NCBI GenBank assembly: GCA_003427395.1
Contig: BFEA01000143.1
Span: 1,883,262-1,906,694, forward strand
Length of the DNA stretch: 23,433 bases
Reading direction: 5' to 3'
Origin: Chara braunii
Taxonomy: Eukaryota; Streptophyta; Charophyceae; Charales; Characeae
The notes under the pieces are model-generated. The model was given only the letters and a program-made list of their open reading frames with translations. It was not told the DNA's origin and searched no databases. Each line of letters begins with the position of its first letter. Positions within the stretch are counted from its first letter, which is position 1. Below, piece after piece: positions 16,453 to 23,433 of the stretch. Position numbers and translations under genes: made by a program.

Positions 16453-17683
16453 GTTTTTCTTGCTAGAGTAGTCTGTTTCAGAGGTGAATATTTAGAATTC
16501 TGCGAAGCTAGTCATACACCTCTCCCCTAACCTTTGCATGTCATACTCTATCCTGCCCTCCACATATTTCTTTCCTTCCCGTTGCCCCTACCTCCCCTGC
16601 CCCATACTCCTATACAACTCTGCCTTTTGTCCCTTACCCTCCACCCTCCCCTCCACTCCCTTTGTGCTACTAACAATTACATACGAATGAGCATCATTAA
16701 GAGAACAGACGATATGAAGACCAGAAATGAAATGAACGGAAGTATGAAGATGAAGGACGGACACAAAGACTGTATAAGCTGAGGATTTGAAGTGAAATGA
16801 GCAGGAGTATGAAGCTGTGAAGAGAAATGCACAGGAGCATACCTTCCCTTTTACTCTGCCTCCTGAAATAAAGTGCAAGTGGGCCGTGAAGGCACACCGG
16901 GATGTGGGCAGCTGCTGCTGAACCACAATCAACGTGGGCAGCCTTGTGCGTAAGAGGCACTGTAAAAGGGGAACTGCAAGAACAAGGAAAGGGGTACCCC
17001 AACGACAACCAAAGGACTGTCTAATGATAAAATTGCTTTAATATGTTGGACATCTCAAGTGCCCTCGTTGTTTGCAATAGCACACAGACTGCTTTGATTC
17101 TGAATCTTTTCATCTGGGTGGAATTGGGGCTGTTGTGGGGAAAGTCTATAATACACAGAAAGGAGGGTGCAAACCACGTGTGTCCGCATTAAAAAAAAAG
17201 TGGTTTTCCCGATTTTTGGAGATTTTAAAACCTCGATTTCTGTGAATTAACGAAAGCAAAGCATTCAGGGACGCTAGGCCCGTTTCCCAGCTTGTAATTG
17301 AAAAGGCTCCCCTTTTTTTTTTTTTTTCAAAGAAGAAAGCGAAGCATTCTCTTGATTCTACTGTCAGCCTATCATGATGGCCAACGAGGCAGCCAATTCG
17401 TCGCCTGTTTTTGAGGATGGGTTCCTCGGTCAGCCAATGGGCTGCGTCCTCTGACGGTCATGTTTCTGTTTTGCCGATCTCATGGAGGCTGCGAGCAAGG
17501 AGGAAGCAATGTGGAAACGTTGCAAAATCACCCCCTACCTCAAAAAAGGGCAAAAATGCAAAGGATGAACAGTGGAATTCGCTTTACAAAATAAAAAAGA
17601 AGTCAGCCTTTCTAGAAAGTCCAACGCAGATTGGTTGACAGACCCGCCATGAAACTTCACGGTCTCACAAACAGGCGGGCCGT
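16453..17683. other. Non-coding stretch with pyrimidine-rich and A/T-rich parts
   Basis: About 16550-16665 is strongly pyrimidine-rich on the plus strand. A homopolymer T run lies at 17313-17327 and an A run near 17191-17199. Open frames are short and without motifs. No gene is supported. Confidence 0.5.
16728..16845. repeat. Imperfect direct repeats of GAAATGA-CAGGAGTATGAAG type
   Basis: Three related units can be seen: GAAATGAACGGAAGTATGAAG, GAAATGAGCAGGAGTATGAAG and a shorter GAAATGCACAGGAGCATACC. Spacing is uneven, so this is a decayed array. Confidence 0.55.
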
Positions 17684-17758
17684 GGATATCAATCCCCATG
17701 CACGGACTGGATATCAATCTCCATCCACGGACTGGATATCAATCTCCATCCACCGACT
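17684..17758. repeat. Three tandem copies of a 25-bp unit
   Basis: Units at 17684, 17709 and 17734, each starting GGATATCAATC and ending close to CACGGACT. Only two or three bases differ between copies. Confidence 0.9.
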
Positions 17759-17950
17759 GTGGGAGTCACAAAAGGCCGCACGTGATTGAAAACGACAGAA
17801 ACTCGTTGTAAAACGTGTCTACTAGGGGGAGGGGTGATCAGGGAGGGCTCAGCGACTGGCCACTCAGATGATGCTCGGTCCCACTGCTACCGGCTGTCCC
17901 CTGGCCGGTGTCCGCCGTTGGGGGTTCCCTGAAGGCAATCAAGGCCACCC
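17759..17950. other. Spacer, nothing recognised
   Basis: GC-richer non-coding sequence between the 25-bp array and the first family 1 MITE. Confidence 0.4.
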
Positions 17951-18049
17951 GGGGCCAAGTCCCACTTACGCTGATCCTTGATTTCTGGTCGTCGATCTTC
18001 CGAATCTGCGGTCAGAAATGGATCATTCGGGTAAGTGGGACTTGGCCCC
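17951..18049 (+). mobile_element. Foldback MITE, family 1, copy 1 (99 bp)
   Basis: Starts GGGGCCAAGTCCCACTTACG and ends GTAAGTGGGACTTGGCCCC, with imperfect pairing continuing inward so that the whole unit can fold. Taking the ends one base inward gives CCG on both sides as a possible 3-bp target duplication. No coding capacity. Confidence 0.85.
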
Positions 18050-18131
18050 CGATGTCAGATTAGGCACAATATTGAATTTACCTGGGCTGGCTAGTCCGAT
18101 GATAATACCTCAAGGCCATCGCGCTTAGGGG

Positions 18132-18155
18132 AAAAAAAAAAAAAAAAAAAAAAAA
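18132..18155. repeat. A24 homopolymer tract
   Basis: Uninterrupted A run between the two MITEs of the first pair. Confidence 0.85.
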
Positions 18156-18164
18156 GTCTCTACT

Positions 18165-18269
18165 ACCGTCTTGCCCCAACACAACGCACCCTTATTTTGG
18201 CTGTACTGGCCGGAAATATAGCTTGTATACATTCAGTTTTAGGGTGCGTTATGCTCGAGGGAAGAGGGT
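18165..18269. mobile_element. Foldback MITE, family 2, copy A (~105 bp)
   Basis: Left end ACCGTCTTGCCCC with AACGCACCCT, right end AGGGTGCGTTATGCTCGAGG to GAAGAGGGT. The middle holds ATTTTGGCTGTA and ATATAGCTTGTA, shared with the second copy. No coding capacity. Its ends are more diverged than those of copy B. Confidence 0.8.
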
Positions 18270-18848
18270 CGCGGGTCCCGACCCCTGGGGGGCGGTCCGC
18301 CCGAATCGAGGCGTGTTCCTGGAAAAGTGCACAAACTCGAGATTGAACAGCGGTTCTACATCTCTGCGTAACACACGTCCACATTCAGGAGCTAAATCTA
18401 ATCGTCTTTGCTAACGGGCCCAGTGCCCAAGGCTTATATTTCAAAATAGAGAATTTCGAGGCCGGGGTCCTCACAGTCTACCCGGTATAAACTTCTGGGA
18501 GCATTAATTACCCAGTTTGATACATGATGGCTCCGATCTATTCGTGGGGAGCTGCAGCTGCTGGAAACAAAGTCATCTTTAACACACTCAGTTCTCAAGC
18601 TGCTCCATCTGGTCGGAAGGAGAGACTACACAAACCTCTTCACCTAAAAGGCGCCAGCTGTATATATCTCAACAAGCCTGTGTGTACCTCTCGGCCAATC
18701 TCTGGCCAGNAATTGTTCAAAAAGTTCAGGTTTGTTCATTACTGTTCATGGTGTTGCGGGATAATGTCCCGAGGACAGGGCTTGGGGACCATTCTACTGG
18801 CTTGGCTGCTTCACAGTGGGTGAGACCCCCCCCATCAATTCCACTCGA

Positions 18849-18850
<2 letters not shown>
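18270..18850. other. Spacer, no gene recognised; one unresolved base
   Basis: Non-coding by eye. A plus-strand frame of 99 codons begins at 18524 but crosses the n at 18710 and has no recognisable motif. Confidence 0.4.
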
Positions 18851-18928
<78 letters not shown>

Positions 18929-18939
18929 ACACACACACA
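18851..18939. repeat. Compound (CT)n(CA)n microsatellite
   Basis: A CT tract (to about 18884) passes directly into a CA tract with one GACA interruption. Frames through it on both strands encode repeat-derived peptides. Confidence 0.92.
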
Positions 18940-18959
18940 ACGCTCTCTCTCTGCACCAA

Positions 18960-19450
18960 GGAATTCTCCAATCTCGTCTCCACCCCTTCCAGATTCGGGC
19001 GTGTTCAACCCTGTTGTCTTCAGTCTCCTTCGGCTCGCCGCCTTTCGTGTCGCCAGAACCTTTGACATCCATTTTCTTGTCCTCACCTCTCTTCTCAGTC
19101 CAATAAACTGTACCGCCCAAACCTGCATTATGATCTTCCCTTTCTTTATCCCAAATCCTCTGATTCCAAAGATTCATATAACCATTATCATCATCATCAT
19201 CATAACGATCTTGAAGACCCTCTTGTTGGCCTTTGTAGTGATCTTCTCCATGAAGTTTATCCTTTTCACTGTGTTCCACCTGTCTTATCTTTTGTTCACA
19301 CTTAACCATGCCCCCAGCTTCTACAATGCCTTTCTCTCTCAATACCTCACTATCACCATTTTGAGGCCGATCATCCTGCTGGCACTGCCCTATCACACAG
19401 TTCCACTCCAGTTCACATCCACAGTTTCGGCACCAAACATTTAACTCCAT
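18960..19450 (-). CDS. Possible coding frame with Cys-rich N terminus (unknown)
   Basis: The minus-strand frame starts MELNVWCRNCGCELEWNC, with Cys at 7, 10, 12, 18 and 23. C7-x2-C10 and C-x4-C resemble a zinc-ribbon start. The rest is very hydrophilic, with many Glu, Lys, Asp and Gly and one DDDDD run. The open frame runs on to 18794, but from about 18960 it merely translates the CA/CT microsatellite, so a real exon, if any, ends before that. No family is recognised. A low-complexity chance frame is a serious alternative. Confidence 0.3.
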
Positions 19451-19639
19451 AGGAAACCCGTCGTCGATTTTTCGGAAAATAGCGCGTTAAAATCAGATTG
19501 AAGTCTCTTCTAAGTGCCTCTCGCAGTGGGGCAGCACGGAATAGGTTAAAAAAGCAGATTTGATTAGCAGAAAGGTTTGCCAATAGGCAATACGATGAAG
19601 CAAAATCCGTGAGCTCAGGAGCTCACTGGGCAACCAAAG
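19451..19639. other. Spacer, nothing recognised
   Basis: Non-coding by eye; no motif or RNA gene noticed. Confidence 0.35.
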
Positions 19640-19835
19640 GCAGATATAGCAGAGAGTCACCAAAGATACACGTTCGAGGTAGACTCTTGAGTGCAAGTGC
19701 TCCCTAGTAACCAACGGAAGAGGATGAAAAGAGAGAAAACGAGCACATATAGGAAAAAGTCGCCAAAGATTCTCGCGCAACAAAGATTCTTGAGCGCAAG
19801 CACTTCCTAGAAAACAAAGGAACAGAATGTAAGCT
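19640..19835. repeat. Two diverged tandem copies of a ~104-bp unit
   Basis: GTCACCAAAGAT at 19655 returns as GTCGCCAAAGAT at 19759, each followed by ACTCTTGAGTGCAAG or ATTCTTGAGCGCAAG and a CCTAG-A-AAC block. The copies differ by many substitutions and small indels. Confidence 0.65.
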
Positions 19836-20040
19836 CCGGGGAAGGTCTCCGCACTAAACAGAACTGGAAAATGACAAAAAAATCAACAACTGAAGCACGA
19901 AAGATGCACCTCGTTCCACCAATATCTCAACCTACATTCACATCCTCTACGTCCAGCTCTCAACGTCCGAAAGAGACAATCCAGAAACAGGCAAATCTTC
20001 TACCGTTCGCAGTTACCCCAAGGAGCGCTATATGCGCCGT

Positions 20041-20296
20041 CAATAAGAGTATCTCGACGGTCAGATAGGGATCTCCCAACTCCAGCTGTCAGCGAACGGG
20101 CACGTCTACTGAATCTCGTTATCTGCTGCCAGTAAGATTATATCGACGGTCAGATAGGGATCTCCCAACTCGAACGGGCACGTCTACTGAATCTCGTTAT
20201 CTGCTGCCAGTAAGATTATATCGACGGTCAGATAGGGATCGCCCAACTCCAGCTGTCAGCGAACGGGCAGGGCTCCTGAATCTCGTTATCTGCTGC
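20041..20296. repeat. Three tandem repeats of 89, 78 and 89 bp
   Basis: Units at 20041-20129, 20130-20207 and 20208-20296 share TCGACGGTCAGATAGGGATC and GAATCTCGTTATCTGCTGC. The middle unit lacks 11 bp (in the CCAGCTGTCAGC region) that both neighbours have. No coding frame spans the array. Confidence 0.92.
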
Positions 20297-21544
20297 CGAA
20301 CTCGGACTCTCGCCCTGTGCCGTAGATTCCACGTGAAGAATCACCAAGATGGTCGTTGAGTTGCCTGTGCTGTAAAGCTGATGCAGATACCGCCGAATGT
20401 AGACGCCCCAAGGCTACTGCCACTGCCAAGTGGGAGACTCAAGGGCTTTCTCCTATCGCTCGTCCGATAAAGCTTCTCCGCCGTTGGTCGATGAGGATTA
20501 TTCCAAGTGTCCGTGCCACATCCGTAATCTCGTACTGCTCTGCCCCCACCGGCTTCTGGTACTTCCCTGAGAGCCGTAGCTATTCCTTCTTAGGAGCACA
20601 GCAGCTTTCCACAGCAGCCCCTATCAGCGGCGAAGATTCAATATGCTCAACCCGATCCCGGCTCGCGGAACGNGTCGACNCATCTTCCGCTTCTTTTCTA
20701 TTGCTCTCCCCNCCATGCTCTACCATGCTCTAGCTTATCCATAGGAAGTTCGCCATGAGTTGGCGCCCTTCGGTTCAAAAGGTTGGAAAGGTTCAAAGTC
20801 TTCAGATTCTCTCAGAAGTAACACTGACCCCTCCACCCGATACAACACCACCCCTCTTCCCCCTTTCCCTGGACAAGTTCACGCCACCATTGCTCGAACT
20901 CACATGTGAAGCTCGACAGCTCCGTGGCACGCCTTTCCCGTACTAAGCGCCCCGGGGCGTAGCGAGCGAACTCCGCTATCTTCCAAAACCCTAACTTCTT
21001 AGCGCAAGCGTCGCCGGACTAGAGCGCTATGGAGCCGTCCAGCCCCCCAAACCAACTGCCCTGGAGGCTTTTTATCCACGAGGTGGTCAGAGACTTATTC
21101 AAAAATGAGAAAAGAAAAAACAAGAAAAAAATCTCGGACTAACAAACAAAATCCCCCTTGCATCACGTGGTCGTCTTGTCTCCAAGTGGCCCAGTGGCTT
21201 CAGTTATAAAAAAAAAAAAGAAAAAAAAAGCGACCCAGTGGCAAACGCAGTGCCATGGAACGGTGAGACCGGCAATCTCGGGAGTCTGTAGGGTCGTGTA
21301 GGCCTCAGCCCTGCAGCTCATCGTTCATCAGAGAAAAGGCAGAGTCTCAAGAGACTAGAGTTGGATCAACTTGGATGTGCTGAAGGTGACCTAAGAAATG
21401 CAATGCAAATGCATAAGAAAGTCAAATTCACGCCAAAGAAAGTAATCACCCCACCCACCCCCGCGTCAGGGGGGGCGCGTGCATCGGAAGGTTGTCTCCC
21501 ACGACGGACCCACGCTGTTTGTTATTGGATGGAAAATGAAAGCA
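20297..21544. other. Non-coding or unrecognised stretch with clustered unresolved bases
   Basis: Contains n at 20673, 20680 and 20712 next to a short direct repeat (CCATGCTCTA twice). The 125-codon plus-strand frame at 20356-20733 crosses all three and ends in repeat, so it is not called. About 20935-21060 differs in texture (GGGGCGTAGCGAGCGAAC, GCGCAAGCGTCGCCGGACTAG). A-rich runs lie at 21100-21140 and 21208-21230. Confidence 0.4.
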
Positions 21545-21643
21545 GGGGCCAAGTCCCACGTACGCTGATTCTTCATTTCTGGCCGTTGATCTTCGGAATT
21601 TACGGTCAGAAGCTGAGAATTGGGGTAAGTGGGACTTGGCCCC
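21545..21643 (+). mobile_element. Foldback MITE, family 1, copy 2 (99 bp)
   Basis: Same length and ends as copy 1 (GGGGCCAAGTCCCACGTACG to GTAAGTGGGACTTGGCCCC), same orientation, with a more diverged interior. With the ends taken one base inward, CAG lies on both sides. Confidence 0.85.
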
Positions 21644-21705
21644 AGAGCAGTTGTTTCCCTCTCTTTTTCAGGTCGTCAGACTGTGGGCCTGTGGCCGACG
21701 TGGCT

Positions 21706-21811
21706 ACCGTCTTCCCTCGAACATAACGCACCCTCATTTTGGCTGTATCTGGTCGGAATATAGCTTGTCTACATTCATTTTTAGGGTGCGTTATGTTCGG
21801 GGGAAGACGGT
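21706..21811. mobile_element. Foldback MITE, family 2, copy B (~106 bp)
   Basis: ACCGTCTTCCCTCGAACATA at the left is matched by the inverted GTTCGGGGGAAGACGGT at the right, with AACGCACCCT/AGGGTGCGTT just inside. If the ends are CCGTC...GACGG, a TA dinucleotide flanks both sides, as in Tc1/mariner-type insertions. Confidence 0.88.
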
Positions 21812-21892
21812 AGGAGCTCGGCGGTCATGAAGATTCCAGACCTGATCCACACTGATTCTCCAGGCAGATTCCCGAATAAGATTTGGAGTCCC

Positions 21893-21991
21893 GGGGCCAA
21901 GTCCCACTTACCCGAATGATCGATTTTTGACCGCCGATTCGGAAGATCAACGACCAGAAATCAAGGATAAGCGTACGTGGGACTTGGCCCC
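21893..21991 (-). mobile_element. Foldback MITE, family 1, copy 3 (99 bp, inverted)
   Basis: Its reverse complement follows copy 1 closely: CTTACCCGAATGATC and AGAAATCAAGGAT appear here on the plus strand where copy 1 has their complements. Again exactly 99 bp. The flanks are GTCC-C and G-GAC, which extend the inverted repeat rather than giving a clear direct duplication. Confidence 0.85.
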
Positions 21992-22029
21992 GGACTTGTT
22001 AGACTAGAAAATGGGCATCAGCTCGCCAG

Positions 22030-22122
22030 GGGGTTCCCCGTTATGCCTACAATTAGGCCCCGAATGTTCTCTCGTGAACACGGTTCGGGCTGCTATGGGG
22101 TTCCCCGTATGCCTACAACTAG
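22030..22122. repeat. Direct repeat of GGGGTTCCCCGT-ATGCCTACAA-TAGG
   Basis: The ~26-bp motif occurs near 22028 and again near 22097, separated by unrelated sequence that includes TCTCTCGTGAACACGG. Confidence 0.75.
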
Positions 22123-22179
22123 GAGTCGTGGTAGCTGCTAGGTATCGTGAGGTGAAATTGAGAGAAGAATATAGCTTTT

Positions 22180-22240
22180 TAGATTAAAAAGAAAAGAAAA
22201 AAAAAACAGAAAAAAAATGAAAAAAAAAAAAAAAAAAGTA
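22180..22240. repeat. A-rich tract
   Basis: A runs broken by single C, G and T residues. It follows a segment that resembles 15047-15145 and could be the tail of a dispersed repeat. Confidence 0.6.
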
Positions 22241-22460
22241 CACGACGCGAAATGGACTCATCCTTCACAACGCCGGCGGTCAGGCCGGGTCAGCAATCGA
22301 CTACGTGGCCAGCCGGCATTATAGTGTAGACTGTTGACAATGGACTTTTTTTGTTATGCACGTCCCTCAACGAAAGGTGGGTGAAGGTTATGTGAAAGTG
22401 GGGTGGAGAGATCAGCGGCGACGGACGAGGAAGACGAGCGGCCAAAGACGAGAACGACCA
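22241..22460. other. Spacer, nothing recognised
   Basis: No supported gene. The 143-codon minus frame that crosses it continues into the purine tract, where it is a serine run. Confidence 0.4.
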
Positions 22461-22578
22461 GGAAGAAGAAGAAGAAGCGACGTCTAAAGAACAAGTAGAA
22501 TAATAACAAGAAGAAGAGGAAGAAGAAGAAGAAGACGAAGAAGAGGAGGAAGAGGAGGAAGAGGAGGAAGAGGACGAA
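22461..22578. repeat. Purine-rich GAA/GAG/GGA tract
   Basis: Almost only A and G for more than 100 bp on the plus strand. Such polypurine runs can adopt triplex structure; here it is noted as simple sequence. Confidence 0.85.
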
Positions 22579-22978
22579 GCGTCAAGAGAGAGCAGTTGAC
22601 TCTGGCGATCGCCATCGGTGTTCCGGTGAGCTCGGGAGTCGGGACCAATGAGACAGTGAGATTCTAATCGGTAGTGGCTGTCGTGAGTTTCGATACACGA
22701 CACGAGGGTCATTGGCGACAAATGACATGGGTAAACTACCCCCGCAGCCCCGCTTTATGCGTGTCATCCCTTCCCACGGGTCATGCTTATCTTCTCTGTA
22801 TCAATCCAATTATAACTGATGTCCCGAAAGATGGGTAGACTATTCGCAATCAACGGCTGCAAGCGACTGTCGTCCATTCTCGTAGTCTTCCGCAGCTCAA
22901 TGCAGAGATTGCCACTCTATGGACGCCGTTGTCGAACAATTGGCTAGAAGAAAAATTTGCAGAAAGAGAGGTGCGCGC
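22579..22978. other. Spacer, nothing recognised
   Basis: No supported gene or RNA gene. A short overlapping minus-strand frame has no motif. Confidence 0.35.
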
Positions 22979-22991
22979 AAGAGAGAGAGAG

Positions 22992-23061
<70 letters not shown>

Positions 23062-23072
23062 CGAGAGAGAAA
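22979..23072. repeat. (GA)n microsatellite
   Basis: About 90 bp of GA with occasional GGCA, GGGA and GCGA interruptions. Confidence 0.95.
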
Positions 23073-23344
23073 GTGAAGTGGGGAAGTTCTGAGAGAAGAA
23101 CAACATCGGAACGGTGGGGATGAGCGCCGCCAGCGAGCTGGAGCATCAAAGGGGAGGCGGTGGAGGTGAATCTTCCACCCATCCCGATCCCTCCTCTGAC
23201 GTTGCCACGCGCAAAAATCTTTCAAGTCAGACGCAAGAGACGCATTGCAGGAATGGACAGGAAAGGGGCAGTTATTGGCGCAGAAGACTGTCCGGAGTTA
23301 TCGGCGGAGTATACTCAACAGTGGCCATCATGGTACGCTTATCC

Positions 23345-23347
<3 letters not shown>
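23073..23347. other. Segment between the opposed GA and CT tracts, no gene called
   Basis: A plus-strand frame of 105 codons runs from 23114 into the CT tract; its end is translated repeat and its body has no recognised motif. Confidence 0.35.

Positions 23348-23414
<67 letters not shown>
23348..23414. repeat. (CT)n microsatellite
   Basis: About 33 uninterrupted CT units near the window end, complementary to the GA tract some 275 bp upstream. Confidence 0.95.
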
Positions 23415-23417
<3 letters not shown>

Positions 23418-23433
23418 GACCGCATCTCTGACT

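Noticed and set aside
17684-17758. CRISPR-like array
   Set aside because: The 25-bp units are directly adjacent with no spacers and the context is eukaryotic; it is a plain tandem repeat.
20356-20733. 125-codon plus-strand frame
   Set aside because: It crosses three unresolved bases, ends in a short repeat and has no motif; a minus-strand frame over the same stretch looks equally plausible.
22290-22721. 143-codon minus-strand frame with a long Ser run
   Set aside because: The serine run is simply translated GAA/GAG simple sequence; the rest has no motif.
22850-23225. Overlapping minus-strand frames rich in Ser-Leu
   Set aside because: They are translation of the GA/CT microsatellite in three registers.

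Overview
The window looks like nuclear DNA of a green-lineage eukaryote with a large, repeat-rich genome. The signs are a long LTR retrotransposon primed by an initiator-methionine-like tRNA, several foldback miniature elements, many long CT/GA/CA tracts, isolated single N positions of a draft assembly, and no bacterial-style gene packing. A charophyte alga or other streptophyte would fit, but no gene here fixes the species.

Layout: 1-2423 holds no convincing gene, but has a cluster of GC-rich palindromes (about 111-200), a near-perfect 138-bp-arm foldback (1098-1424) and an A30 tract. From 2424 to 15020 lies one complete but decayed Ty3/gypsy-type LTR retrotransposon on the minus strand. Its LTRs are about 2.2 kb, with terminal TGTGACG/CGTCACA, and the element is flanked by CATC. 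Reading leftwards from the right LTR come the primer-binding site, gag with a poly-Ala tract, a CCHC zinc knuckle, an aspartic protease with a DSG active site, reverse transcriptase (YMDD), RNase H, a PHD-type zinc finger, an HHCC/DDE integrase with a GPY/F-like end and a Ser/Pro-rich tail, and then about 2 kb of further open frames before the left LTR. The frame is broken by five in-frame stops, all TAG or TGA, and several frameshifts, so this copy is probably not autonomous.

The right third (15021-23433) is mostly non-coding repeat DNA. It has one Cys-rich frame with two RING-like units (16012-16452), one hydrophilic minus-strand frame with a Cys-rich N terminus (to 19450), tandem repeats (25, about 104 and 89/78/89 bp), and two foldback MITE families. 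These occur side by side twice: family 1 at 17951, 21545 and, inverted, 21893; family 2 at 18165 and 21706. The window ends with opposed (GA)n and (CT)n tracts.

The most notable observations are the PHD finger between RNase H and integrase, the accessory region downstream of integrase with two ATGA frame overlaps, and the repeated pairing of the two MITE families. All statements come from reading the sequence by eye; no database search was made.
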